Under the pieces are notes generated by a model. The model worked only from the letters and a program-made list of their open reading frames with translations, did not search any database and was not told the origin of the DNA. A stretch of DNA of 64,000 nt from Stenogyne calaminthoides. Taxonomy: Eukaryota > Streptophyta > Magnoliopsida > Lamiales > Lamiaceae. The stretch is taken from the NCBI GenBank assembly GCA_037126765.1, contig JBBCBC010000016.1, positions 17,658,728 to 17,722,727 on the forward strand, read 5' to 3'. Within the stretch, counting starts at the first letter, position 1; each line of letters begins with the position of its first letter. The position numbers were made by a program, and so were the translations under genes. Shown here piece by piece: positions 47,401-59,101 of this stretch.

Positions 47401-48042
47401 CCCCATCCTTCCTTTTTATGACCTTGGCTTGCTCACTCACCACCTTGATCAGATATTTCAACCAGTTAAAATCCTTGGTGGGTGAGTCCTCAATCGCCGC
47501 CATTAGTCGGAGTTTGGGAGTGCTGATCTGCTCAAAGCTTCCAGATCGACTCATGATGCACTTTCTGACAATATCCATCAACACTCTGTACTTCGGCTTT
47601 AGATGCCGCTTATGAAGATTGCTTCAAACTTAACAGGATTCTCAGTAATCCCATCAAGATACTCTTGCTCCCGTCCCAACATATATAATGAGGGATCATC
47701 TCCCCTATCGCACAACTCAAAAATATTTTTTAAATGCTTAGGGACAATATAAATTTCTCGAACAAAATCCACATACTTCATTGATTGTTCAAGATGCGAA
47801 ACAGAAATCTTGGACTCAATACAATCATCCTCATCTATTTCCAAATTAGCAACAAACTCGATTACCTCACGAGTATACTCCGCCTCCGGTCAGTTTGCGA
47901 CGAGGTTCATCAATTTTGCCAACCGAATCAAGTGGAGCTCCTCTTCTTCGTGCTTGGCATTAGAAGTACTCTCTAGAGAAACCACGTACTCGTATCATGG
48001 CTTATTTATTTCAGCCAATCTTTCGAATATGGTAGGAGCCAT
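44437..48042 (-). pseudogene. S element ORF3, extra protein downstream of pol (broken)
   Basis: ATG at 48042 (MAPTIFERLAEINKP) begins a gene of about 1200 codons that ends at 44437, broken by frameshifts. Open pieces are 47844-47599, 47584-46676 (302 residues, with LMDIVRKCIMSRSGSFEQ, then KGKKEKKVESPVAAAAEES and Glu/Gln-rich repeats of the type VQIPAEEAPAQTSE), 46086-45823, 45721-45503, 45496-45065 (PIKRKA, KRAKASKPIERK) and 44856-44530. The N-terminal part recalls the 'putative plant transposon protein' class by pattern only. There are basic clusters and coiled coils but no signal peptide or membrane span, so an envelope role is not supported. The frame is clean in 46.7-47.6 kb and corrupted in 45.7-46.6 kb, just where CAG/CTG triplets are altered. 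Confidence 0.75.
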
Positions 48043-48659
48043 TTTGAGATTTGAAGATTTAGGGTTTTGAGTGATGAAGCTTTTCTGGGTAAAAGGGATT
48101 TATTTGCAGAGGATTTTGGGAACGAAGGGTTTAATAAAATTGGCTTGAATGGCTTTCAAAGGAATATATATCGTGAGATCGTGGGGAATCGTACCGGTTA
48201 GGTGAAAAACAACGGTTGAGATTAATCGGGTATACAAAAGGTCGATCTTCCAAAAAGTAAGCCGTCATTTTAACCTCATTGGTTATTAAATGTAACAGAG
48301 CATTTAATGACTGTTGACCTTCTTAGGAATTTCAAAGATCCCGCCCAAAAACATTCTTCAGGTGTTTTGTATTTATTGCAAATGATTACTGAGTTTCACT
48401 TAAGCAATAAATGAGTCGTCTGAGTCATTACTTCTTCATACTAATTTCCCTCTATTAGTCTTACTGAGTATTGACCTTGATAAAATGTCAGTATGATACT
48501 GAGTACTGAATGGGTTCAGTATGATACTGAGTACTGACCTTCAGTAAATCTGAGTTTCCTGAGACTCAGTTCAGTATTTTCCATTTTATCCTGAGTTTCT
48601 CAGTAGAATCCTGAGAAAACTTCATGCATCTGAAAACCTTCAATTTTTCAGATTTTACT
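48043..48659 (-). other. Spacer between pol and ORF3 of the S element
   Basis: 617 bases without a gene, with many TACTGAG/CTCAGTA strings at 48440-48600, probably the leader for ORF3 expression. A separate promoter is possible but no clear TATA box stands out. Confidence 0.5.
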
Positions 48660-49319
48660 CTATACACCTGGATCCAACATCCATAATTCAACTGATAGTT
48701 CCTGAAATCTTGATTCAGCCAAAGGTTTAGTCAAGATATCAGCTCTCTGTTTATCAGTATGAATTTTCTCCATCCTAGTGTCCTTTTTCTCAACATGATC
48801 TCTGATGAAGTGATGTCTGATATCCACATGCTTTCATCTGGTGTGCAATACCAGATTTTGTGAAATAGCAATGGCACTATTATTGTCACAAAATATTGGT
48901 ACTTCATTGGCTACAACTTTATAATCCCTTAATTGTTGTCTGAGCCAAAGAATCTAAGCACAACAACTTCCTGCAGCCATGTATTCACTTAATCTTGGTT
49001 GGTTGCTCTTGAGGTCCATTTTCTTCGAAAACCAAGATATCGACTTACTTCCAAGAAATTGACAAGTTCCTCAGAGTGGACTTCTGTCAATTCTACAACC
49101 TCCATAATCGAAGATCCGAGTAACCCGCTTAATTCAAGGTAATCATCACCGGATATCATAATCCTCTATTCATCGTGCCCTTAAGATACTTCAAAGATCT
49201 TTTTGGCGACCTCCATGTGACTAGCCTTAGGATTAGCTTGGTATCTTGCACATATCCCAACAAAGAAATGTTATATCCGCCTACTTGTCGTGAGATAGAG
49301 CAATGATCCAATGATTCCT
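48660..49319 (-). pseudogene. S element RNase H
   Basis: Copia RNase H in pieces: GYSDSDYGG-like sequence near 49100, LSEYMAAGSCCAQ at about 48990-48950, FCDNNSAIAISQN at 48890, then HFIRDHVEK and ADILTKPLAE, with the pol stop at 48660-48662. Two or three frame breaks and one in-frame stop are present. Confidence 0.8.
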
Positions 49320-50492
49320 CTATAATCGATGATGACTTCTTGATATGCCTTCGAAATCGGGATCCATCTTGTAGTTAGTATTCATAGGAATTCTAACTGC
49401 ATTGCAATTATGTACACCATATTTTGCAATCAGATCTCTGGTGTACTTTGCCTGGTTGATGAAGATTCCTTCCTTTGATTGTTTCACTTGAAGACCTAGA
49501 AAGAAATTCACCTCTCCCATCATTGACATCTCAAACTTACCTTTCATCAGTGTTGAAAACTTTTCGCACAACTGATGGTTTGGAGATCCAAAAATGATGT
49601 CATCAACATATATCTGAACCAGTAAGATATCTTCCCCATCTTCTATCCTGAACAGAGTTCTATCAACAGTTCCTTTGACAAAACCATGGTCAGTAAAAAA
49701 CTGAGAAAGAGTATCATACCATGCTCTGGGTGCTTGCTTAAGACCATACAAGGCTTTTTCCGAGCACTCAGAACTTGGTCATTCTCGTTCTAAACTAGGA
49801 GGTTGTTCTACATAAACCTTTACTTTAAGCACACCGTTCAGAAATGCACTTTTCACATCCATTTGATAGACTGTGAACTTCATGTGGGCAGCATATGCAA
49901 GAAACAATCTGATGGCTTCTAGTCTTGCAACAGGTGCAAAGGTTTCATCATAATACAAGCCTTCTTCTTGGGAATAACCTTGTGCAACTAGTCTTGCCTT
50001 GTTTCTTACAATGTTGTTGTTTTCATCTCTTTTATTCTTGAATACCCACTTGGTTCCAATAACATTGTGCCTTTCAGGTCTATCTACTAGCTCCCATACT
50101 TCATTCCTTGAGAATTGATTCAGCTCATCTTGCATAGCAGTAATCCAATGAGAATCTTGTAGAGCTTCACCAATCTCAGTAGGCTCTTTCTCTGATAGGA
50201 AGCAGCAGAATAGTGCACTTTCACCATGGAACCTTCTTGTTTTGACACCTTCAGTTAGATCACCCACAATCTGACTTGTAGGATGACTATCTAACCATCT
50301 TCTTCTAGATGTTCCCCCTTCAATAGTATCCTCAACATTTGAAATGTTAGGTTCAGTTAGTTCAATAAACTCGAGGAACAACGAGAAAAAAGAGAAAGGA
50401 ATCATCTTCCTCGGGGAAATTCTATTCGAATATTGTCGAGACATTTGTTCCCCTTTGGTTGATAGATTCAAATTTGCCTCAGCTGTGACCAC
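49320..50492 (-). pseudogene. S element reverse transcriptase
   Basis: The first frame (50492-49779) moves from a poorly conserved linker into RT: EVWELVDRPERHNVIGTKWV, ARLVAQGYSQEEGLYYDETF and MDVKSAFLNGVL. It ends near 49779. The second frame (49751-49320) has MYGLKQAPRAWYD, the catalytic IYVDDIIFGS and GEVNFFLGLQVKQ. Only one short gap separates them, so this copy is close to intact. The palm aspartates are present. Confidence 0.9.
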
Positions 50493-50559
50493 ATCTTTAT
50501 TGGCATCACATACCTGAGTCCGAATCGGTGTCTGCTCGGATTGGGTCAGCTTCAGTGTG

Positions 50560-51729
50560 TTAGTTTTCCTTCAGTGAAGACTTTCCATCCCGAGTCTCAC
50601 CATCCCGAGTTCCATCCCGAACTTCTTTATTCGAGTCTGAGTCACTCCAATCATAGATGGTGACTGACTTCTTCTTTTCAGGTTCAGTGGATGTTTTGTC
50701 ATTCTTTTTCAGGCTTAATCTGGTGATCCTCTTGGTCAGTTCTTCTGCATCATGTTCCTGTTTCTTCTGAACACAAGTAGATTCATCAAAAACAACATGA
50801 GGTGTTTCTTCCACAATAAGAGTCCTACAGTTGTACACTCTGAAAGCTTTACTGACTCCAGAATATCCTAAGAATATTCCTTCATCAGCTTTACTATCAA
50901 ATGTTTTCAACTGATCTTTACCATTATTGTGTATGAAACACTTGCAACCAAACACATGAAAGAAAGAAACAAGAGGCTTTCTTTCATTCCAAAGCTCATA
51001 GGGTGTTTTTCCTTGACTCTTGGTCAACATGGATCTGTTCTGTGAATAGCATGCAGTGTTGGATGACTTGACCCCAAAATCTTTTAGGAATATCGGCTTC
51101 AATTTATCATTGTCCTTGCAGCTTTCTTCTTTTCGAGTCCTATTCCTTTTTCAAAGAACACCATTTTGTTGAGGGGTCCTTGCAGCTGATGTTTCATGAG
51201 AAATTCCATTTGCTGCACAATAATCATATATAATATGGTTTATAAATTCAGTTCCTTTGTCAGATCTGATCTTGACCACACTCAGATTTTTCTCAATACT
51301 GAGCCTTTTCAAGAATTCAGCAAATTTTTTATCTCGAGTCTCTTTCTTCGAAAGTAAGAATATGACCGAAGTATATCTTGAGTAGTCATCAACTACTACT
51401 AGTGTGTATTTCCTGCCATTGGTGCTCACTGGTGTTATTGGACCAAAAAGATCCATATGCAACAACTAAAGTATTCTTTCAGTAGAAACATCTACTTTGC
51501 TTTTAAATGATGCTTTAACTTGTTTTCCTTTTTTGGCACGCATCACAAACATGTTCCTTCTTGAACACTTCATTAAAGACCCTCTCACAAGAGCTAATCT
51601 TGCAAGTTTATTCAGGGTTTTGAAATTCAGGTGATTCATTCTTTTATGCCATAACCAACTAGTATCTGTGGAACTTTTAGCAACCAAACATGTATCTTTA
51701 GGAGTTGAACTCCAATCAGCAAGATACAC
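50560..51729 (-). pseudogene. S element integrase
   Basis: The zinc part (51729-51466) has WLWHKRMNHLNFKTLNKL, but the second half of the CxxC pair is altered (CSRRNMFVMRAKKGK). The core (51465-51151) has MDLFGPI, VVDDYSRYT and IRSDKGTEFINH, and stops right after QQNGVL, where the catalytic glutamate should come. The C-terminal part (51102-50560) begins in the region after that glutamate, with YELWNERKP and FHVFGCKCFIHN. The break at about 51150 removes the E of DD35E from the frame. Confidence 0.88.
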
Positions 51730-51762
51730 ATTTCCTTTTCTAGTACCAGTCAGTAATATTTT

Positions 51763-52071
51763 CTATGAGATATCATCTTTCACATAACATAAGTTCTTAG
51801 AGAACTCAACATTAAAACCCTTATCACAGAATTGGCTTATTGAAAGCAAGTTATGCTTCAATCCAGATACATATGAAACACCATGGATATGAACTGAGTT
51901 GATTTTCAAAGTTCCATATCCTTCAGTCTGTCCCTTGGAGTTATCTCCAAAACTGATCTGAGGGCCTCTTTGTTCAACATAGTCACTGAGTATCTGCTTG
52001 AATCCTGTCATATGTCTTGAGCATCCACTGTCAAGATACCATACATCAAGGGCTTTTTCATCTCTGCTCAT
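51763..52071 (-). pseudogene. S element protease
   Basis: The frame has the aspartic protease motif YLDSGCSRHMTG, followed by SFGDNSKGQTEGYG and VSGLKHNLLSISQ, the usual Copia protease. It stops two codons into the link to integrase. Confidence 0.88.
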
Positions 52072-53450
52072 CGGTCTTTATGTGATCTTTAATCACCAAG
52101 GTGCCTTTGTTTTCCTCCTCTGAAAAAATGCATCAATTCTTAGGTACCCAATTTGTGTAGGGTCCTACAAGGTTAGTTGTACCTTTCGAATCCAAATCTG
52201 CCTGACAACTCTAATCACTTTAGAGTGGCTGATCTATCTTCCATAAACATCTACATACACATTTACTACTCGGGTGCCTTAGCGGTTTTCACAGTGTATG
52301 AGTGATTGCCTTAGCATGAACATGAGCCTTAGAGTTTTTCTTTGGTACAGCCTTTTGTTCGATTGCTTTTGGCTTCTGTCTGCGTTGGTCCGAATCTTTG
52401 TTGACTTGGGTTTAGGTAACCTTTACCCTTAGGCAAGTGGGTTTCGAGTTACTGTCTTGAAATTTGGGTCTTCAAGATATCTTTGAGGACTTGGTCTCTT
52501 CGATTGAGAATGTCTCTGCCGAGTGTTTCTCTTCGAAGATTCCTCGATGGCTCGCTCTTGAATCCTTTCAAGTTTGCATTCTTAGCCCGAGGCTTTGAAG
52601 TACTTTGCTCGAAATTTTCCAAATCGAGTGCTCGGGTTTTCTAACCTTCACCGAGGTTTGGGCTTTCTTACCCGATCATTCGGTTTCTTTGAACCATAGG
52701 TCCTTTTCCTTGTCTAACACCTTGGACATTTCTTCGGTTTGAAGTGTAGGTGCCAATTGGTTTTACAAAGATTGTCTTCTTGCTACTTGATGCAAAGATT
52801 CAAATGACCTTGTGAGGTTCCCCGAATGTATCCCAATCCAGTTTTTTATAGTGACAGATCTCTGGTAACTCAAATTTCATCTATTACTTTAGATGCATTC
52901 AATAGAGTTAGCTTCTTCTCACAGACTATCCTCACATTTCTGAGAGTTTCATGCTTCTCATAGAGGTCATTGAACTTAGTTACGATCAAGAATCTCTTCA
53001 AAGGATTTCTCTAGCTTTTCAGCTTAGGGTCACTATCAATTTCTCTTTCTCTCGAGAGTTGTACTTTCGTAACATCCAGGTTCAAGAGGCTCCCATTAAT
53101 TGAGAAGTGATTTCAGTTTTGCTAGAGTTTTTCCACTTAAGATTTTCAAATTTGATCCTTATTCTACTCTTGAGTTTCATTTAGCAGTTCTTGTAAAAAA
53201 GATAGTAGTCCTTCATCGATTCTCAAAAGAATCCATCGGTCAAATTATTTGTTTTGATTGAACTTGACAACTCTTGTGCTAGTGTAGGAGCAACAACATA
53301 GAAAGAAGAGTTTACCTCCTCAATAGCCATCGACGGATGTCATCACTTTCCTTTGTCGAGAATATTTCATCCGAAGAGCTAGATCCTCCTCGTAATGTTT
53401 TTCTTTCTCGCAACCATGGCCTTTTTTCTAGAGAACTTCTTATCTCTTTT
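52072..53450 (-). pseudogene. Gag-pol link of the S element, badly corrupted
   Basis: About 1.4 kb without a usable frame, where a Sirevirus gag would have its long C-terminal part. CG-rich strings in place of CTGAG/CTCAG are frequent here, so the loss of frame may come from sequence error. Confidence 0.55.
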
Positions 53451-54525
53451 TTAGCTTTGTCTTTCTCTTCTCTCCTTAGCACTCAGGTCAGGACAATCAT
53501 ACTGGAAGTGACCTTTCTTTTGGCAATTGTAGCATCTGTTGGCATCATCATCCTGATCACTTTCTTCTTTGGACTTGGAGTCCTTCTTTCTGGATGAAGA
53601 CCCTTCAGTTTTCAGGTCCTTTCTCTTCTCAGTTGGTTTGTCCTCAGGTTTCTTCTGGTACCTGTGATTCCTGTAATAGTTTTTATATTTTCCATATCGA
53701 CTATTAAGTCTTTCAAACCTCCTTGCCATCAGTGCTAGCTTATCCTCAAGCTCATCCTGATTCTTAGCAAGGGAGTTCTCAGACTCTCTAGTTTTACAGG
53801 TTTTATCCTTGGCCTTAAAAGCCACATTCTTACTAGATGATGAATCATCTTTGCTGTCAGCCTTTTTAGATTTCTTATCAATTACGAACTCATAGGCCTT
53901 CAGCTCAGAGAAGACTTGTTGATATGGCATTGAATTAATGTTTTTGGTGTTTTCAATCACCACTGCATGTATATCCCATTTCTTAGAGAGACCTCTAAGA
54001 ATTTTCAATGAAACTTCTCTCTGTGGATATTTCTTTCCAAGTGCATTTAGATCATTCATAATGCTAGTGAATCTGACTTCCAATTTGTCTATAGATTCAC
54101 CTTCATCCATTTCAAAACTATCAAACTTTCCAATTGCAACTGAAAGTTTGTTTTCTTTGATATGATATGTGCCTTGGCACATTACAGCTAGTGTATCCCA
54201 AATTTCTTTTGCAGTATTGCAGGGAGAGATCATTCCCATCACACCATCATCAAATTGTACTGTATAGTGTGTCTTTAGTAATATAGTCTAGATTGACTAA
54301 CTTCCTCTCCTCAGGAGTCAGTTGGTCATCAGACTTAGGAAATTCTGTTCTGGGATCGTTTCTCTCAGTTTCTGTTCATCTGGGATTCACCACAGTAAAT
54401 TGGAATGGCCCTTCAAAGACCACTCTCCACATACGTTCATGTTTAGAATACAGATGAGCCTGCATTCTCAGTCTCCATAAATCATAGTTCTCTACTGAGA
54501 ACATGGGTAGTTTCTTAGAAGACAT
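53451..54525 (-). pseudogene. S element gag with CCHC zinc knuckle
   Basis: I take ATG at 54525 (MSSKKLPMFSVENYDLWRLR) as start; it gives the usual Copia gag start with YDLWRLRMQAHL. The frame breaks between 54380 and 54242. The second frame (54242-53451) has the capsid part (TAKEIWDTLAVMCQGTYHIK, LRGLSKKWD), a Lys/Ser-rich linker and the knuckle CYNCQKKGHFQYDC (CX2CX4HX4C). The stop at 53451 comes soon after. Confidence 0.88.
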
Positions 54526-54640
54526 TTTATCTGAGTCTTTTAAGAGTTCAAAGAAATAAGATCGGGTTCGGATAGACCACAAGTATTTTTAGCAAATAAA
54601 ACTTTGGTCAACAAACCCGTGTGGTCAAGTTCAACCATTT

Positions 54641-54653
54641 GCTCGATACCACT
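54641..54653 (-). promoter_or_regulatory. S element primer-binding site
   Basis: After the LTR end the minus strand reads AGTGGTATCGAGC; the canonical tRNA-Met site is TGGTATCAGAGC, so one A of a CAG is missing. Confidence 0.82.
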
Positions 54654-56706
54654 TGTTGGTCCCAGTGCAAACGAGTCTTACACGTGTATGGGGGGGAATA
54701 CACGTGTTCAGTGATTTTAAAAATTTTTTTTTACTGAGGTCAGCTTGGGTCAGGTTGTCCTAATGATTTGGTTCTGAGAAGCACAAATCGCTCTGAGTCA
54801 AAGTCTATCTGAGACAGTGATCCTGAGCTGCTTTCAGATACCTCAGATAATCCCCATTGAGTCCTGAGTTTTCAGAGATCCTGAGTTGCTTGGATCAGAT
54901 AACTACCTTACTGAACCCTCAGAAGAGTAAGTTCAGTTGGTAACTATCTGTTCTAGCTACTCAGATGTGCAGAATGGTTGGCCCTTAGTTTATACTCGTT
55001 TTAAGCTTTTGCTGAAAACCTTCCTTTAATGGAATAGTGATTAGGCTGTGACTCAATTATAAGCAACTTTTAGTGGATTCATTCCAACTGAAATATCAGT
55101 GAAAATATGCTTTCAAAACACAATGAATGCAATGATAAATCAAGCAAAAAATGAAAAGCAAAGAACACAGCAAATTATAGTGGTTCAGAGATTCAAGCTC
55201 CTACGTCCACTCTCCCTTATCTCTTCAGAGAAATTACTAATCACTTCCTAAGGCTTTCTGACTACCTCTGTAGTTTACTAACCTTTCTATTTTTGAGCTT
55301 TCTGACTACCTCTGTAGTTTACTAACTCAAAACTCACACAAGCTTTCTGTCTATCCAAGATAGATTACTCACTTCTTCTCTAGAGCTTTCTGACTACCTC
55401 AATGTAGTTTACTAACTCTTTACAACTCCAATATCACCAACAATCACACTCAAACTACCTTACAAAGGGTTTGGGGTTTCTTGGTTGGTTTCCAACTAGG
55501 ATGAGATATCCTTTACAATAAAGAACAATGCAAAGGCTAGGATATCTCGACTAAGCTTTGGATATATCTTATCAAGCTAGGCTTAGTGGAATCAGCTCTC
55601 TTCGATTTAAAGCACTTGGGAAGTTCTTGGGTTTTCGAGTGCTTCAACTTGCAATAATAAGTTTGAGCTCTTGAGTTGCTTACAAATTTCCCGTAACCTT
55701 ACAATGTAGAGGGTCATAAGTATTTATAGGCATACACGAAGGTTACTCTTGAAAAACTATCCGTTGGAAAGATAGCTTCGTGAGTTTCCTCTTATGGTGT
55801 GTGAGGAACGGCTATATTTAGGGTTTGACACTCCCTAACACATTTTAGGCAATAACCTTTCATGTAGCCGGTCTTCACTTTTTGCAGTCTGGAACTTAGT
55901 ACTTCTGACATCTTTTTCAGTGACCAGTCACTGTCAGTGTCAGTATGGTACAATGCTGTCTTCCTCTTTTTTACTTTTGTCTCCAGTTAAAGGTAGACAA
56001 CTCAACGGCTCTTTTTGGTTACAATCTCTGAGTGATATAACCTTAACAACACTTTGTCTTAGTTCCTTTTGTCTGCATTTGAATGTCTTGGGCAATATCT
56101 ATTTTTCTAAGGAATCGCGATCTTCTCAGTATTGCATCCTTCAGATAGATATTTTAAGTGCCTCGGAACATTCAGGTTTATACTGAGCATTCAGTACATT
56201 ACTGAGTCTTCTGTAATTATTGTGCCTTCAGTATTCTTGATCTACAGTCTTCAGTCTTCTGTCTTCAGAGTCTTCTGAGTCTTCAGGGTCTTCTGAGTCT
56301 TCAGGGTCTTCTGAGTCTTTACAGATATACTGACTGATATACTCAGTCTTCATGCTGAGTCTTCAGTTCCTCAGTTTTATACTGAGTCTTCTGTATCTCA
56401 GTTTCACATTGAGTCTTCAGTATCTCAGTTTCTCACTGAGTCTTTAGTTTCTCAGTTTCATACTGAAACTTCAGAAACTTCAGTTTCATACTGAAACTTC
56501 GGTTTCTTCAGAAACTTACTGAGTTCTTCAGAATCTTTAGATCATAACCTAATCTATATCTGCTGACTATACATTTTGCAGATAACATCCTGAATACTCT
56601 AAAAACTGAATCCTGACTCAACTATCAAGATTATCCTGAACATGTCATACTCAGGGGTTTTGGGATCTAATCAAAATCATATCTTTATTAAATTCATCTC
56701 CCAACA
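54654..56706 (-). repeat. S element 5' LTR, best-preserved family copy
   Basis: It runs from TGTTGGTCCCAG to CTCCCAACA. TATA box on the minus strand at 55728-55721. Unlike the other copies it keeps nearly all CAG/CTG triplets, which makes it the reference for the family. Bases 56220-56530 are a degenerate array of short CTTCAGTCTTCTGAG-like units. Confidence 0.94.
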
Positions 56707-57262
56707 TAATAGATTAATTTAGAATTAATTATTATTAATGTTTAATTAAATTGGATTTAATTAAATAAGAACTCCCAATAATTATATTTGGAATATAATT
56801 GTAGGATTTAATTTATATGGAAATAAATCATAGAGATTTTCATATAAGACATTTAAATCCGTAGAGATTTATATTTAGGGAATTAAATTAAAAGAAATTA
56901 ATTTAATTCAAGATTAAGGTTTTTATTTTCCTAATTGGGCTAGCTTAAGATTTAAGCTGGGCCTTCCTATATGTACAAGCTCTTGGGAATTCACAAACAA
57001 TGTTACTTCATATTTTCTCCATAAGATCTAGAGTTTGGATTTTTCTAGGAAATCTGTCTCGGGATTCAACGCTGGCAAATCCGTGCAAGTCTGTAATTGG
57101 GAATTATGTGGATACCGTAGTAGAGAAATCTGCACTCGAGTTACTATAAGATTTCTTGTTATGATTATTGTAATCTGTATGCAATTAATTGTTCATTGTT
57201 GGTGAACTTTAATTTCTGCTGTGCATGTGATTACGTGTTTTATGTGCCTCTATTATCCAACA
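56707..57262 (+). repeat. Element E 5' LTR, piece 3
   Basis: It begins with the second TAATA copy, matches 62942-63497 and ends TATTATCCAACA. Its TATA region reads CCTATATGTACAAG, where the 3' LTR has CCTATATATACAAG (63201-63214). Confidence 0.92.
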
Positions 57263-57263
57263 G

Positions 57264-57275
57264 TGGTATCAGAGC
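57264..57275 (+). promoter_or_regulatory. Element E primer-binding site
   Basis: TGGTATCAGAGC, a perfect complement to plant initiator tRNA-Met, two bases after the LTR end. Confidence 0.93.
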
Positions 57276-59101
57276 TTCAGGATCTTCGTGTTTAATTGCA
57301 TAATTAAAACGATTTTTGAATAAATTTTTTTTTTTATTTTTTAGTGGGGCACGGTATAAACCGCACCCTTAGTTTTTCCCTTTTTCGTTTCGGTCGTCTT
57401 CTTCATTAAGCACGAAAACCCCAAAATTTATTTAGGGTTTCCTCTGGGAGAAAATCACCGCCACCACCGATCGGACCTCTCATCGCGACTTCACGCTGCA
57501 TCGCTCAAGGCCGTCGCTAGACGTCGTGGCCTCGCGACGCGTGCGGGGACTCTCAGATAGATTGGCCCGCTGCTTCTCGACGTTGTCTTCATTGTATCGC
57601 CTCCGTTCCATCTCTTTTCCCGGCGGTGTGCCCTTGACTTGAGTCGAGGCGGTGCGCCACCAATCGAGACGAATCGAAGATGGCGCGCCACCGATTCAAT
57701 TGTCTTCGTCTTCCTCGCGACTCTAGTTTTGAAACTGGTTTCGTCTCTCTGGTCCGTGGCACCGCGCGTGACTCATCTTCTTCGATGAACGACCCCAAGC
57801 GCGGCGATGAGTCGCCCGCATGCTAAGGCGGCGGAGGTGACTCGCGTCGGCCTCTGGTTTTGGCTCTGCAACACCGTCTCTTCGCCTTTGTTTTCTGGTT
57901 CTCGTTCGACTTTTCTGGGTTTTAGTTGCTTGTTTCACATGATGCTTGAGCTCATTTGTGCGATTTTGGTATCGATTGCTTCTGGAATCTGACGTTTCTG
58001 GGAATCATCGATTCCAGTCTTGCGTGTTACTGATTTCGTTCATTTTGGGTTACATCCTTGCGCTGATTTCATTTCAATTGGATTGAATGATGAAATTCTG
58101 ACAATATTGACTAATTGAATTGGTTAATTGGATTATCCTTGATGAAATTGCAGTTGAGATTGTTGGTATCAGTTGTCCCGATTGATGGATGGTTTTGGGC
58201 AGTGATGAGGGAGGGGCCGTGTTGAAATTAGATTTACAACGGACCCCTCTGTGCAAAATTATGATAATTGCACTTGAGTCCTTACGAATTAAATAAAACT
58301 AAAATGGTTTTTATAAATTAATTGGATTTAAAACCTAAAATAAAATTGGATTTTATTTAAAAGATTAATTGGATTAATTATTTTAATAATTGTAAATTAA
58401 AATTTGAAATTGGATTTTGATATTTAATTTAAGAGGATTATTAAAATCCCACTGTTAACTTGTTTATTATTTAATTTTGTTAACGCTTTTACGTCCGTAT
58501 TATAACTGTTTGGGTAGGCGGCACCCAATATTTGTCGGACCGTATTAATTGTTTGGGTAGACGACGCCCATATAAGTGTTAGTCCGTATAATGTCATGTT
58601 TGGGTAGGCGGCGCCCAATAGATGCTCAAATGTGATATAGATTAACATGTTCGGATCTCGATTAAGCAATTAATACCCCGCCTTTAAAAGATCCTCACTA
58701 AAATATGATTTTTCATTAAATTGAACGATGCCTTCCATCAAAATTAATAGTAAACTGGAGTTTTCTTTCCAATGAGTATTTAAGCCCCAAGTCTTTTGCT
58801 CGGATCTACATCTAACGGGACTATTATAGGGACACATTATGTCACCGCTTGATGGTTGTAAATCAACCTGATTCTGTTTCACCAGCCCAAGCAGATATTA
58901 TAATAGTAGGAATGTGGATCCTAGTCCATTATGATTTATATTAGATATAAATTCATTTCTTCCGATGAGGTCGTTGAATATGTGAAAATAATGGAGACAA
59001 AATAAATTTGAAAGGCCATGTTTATTTTGATTGTTGAATATTGATCATAGGAATTATGTGTTTTAATTCCCATTTTATTTTATTTCTTTAAGATTGTTGA
59101 A
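57276..59101 (+). other. Element E leader, GC-rich block and hairpin repeats
   Basis: 1.8 kb without a gene. Bases 57360-57960 are GC-rich and give low-complexity minus-strand frames. At 58508-58620 a unit with TTTGGGTAGGCGGCACCCAA recurs three times (58508, 58550, 58598); each can fold as TTGGGT...ACCCAA. Confidence 0.6.

Larger units (their letters stand above)
41947..56706 (-). mobile_element. S element: full-length Sirevirus-like Copia with an extra ORF3
   Basis: LTRs of about 2.05 kb stand at 41947-43988 (3') and 54654-56706 (5'), flanked by TAATA on both sides (41942-41946, 56707-56711). The unoccupied site is visible in the E 3' LTR at 62941-62960. From right to left: primer-binding site, gag, pol (protease, integrase, RT, RNase H), ORF3 of 3.6 kb, polypurine tract. 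The size of 14.8 kb, the Copia domain order and a long ORF after pol agree with the Sirevirus (Maximus) lineage. Confidence 0.93.

Noticed and set aside
44437..48042. Calling ORF3 an envelope gene
   Set aside because: No signal peptide, membrane span or glycosylation-rich ectodomain is visible; position alone is not enough.
57491..57992. Several short frames in the E leader
   Set aside because: Same composition effect; they overlap in different frames and lie between primer-binding site and gag.
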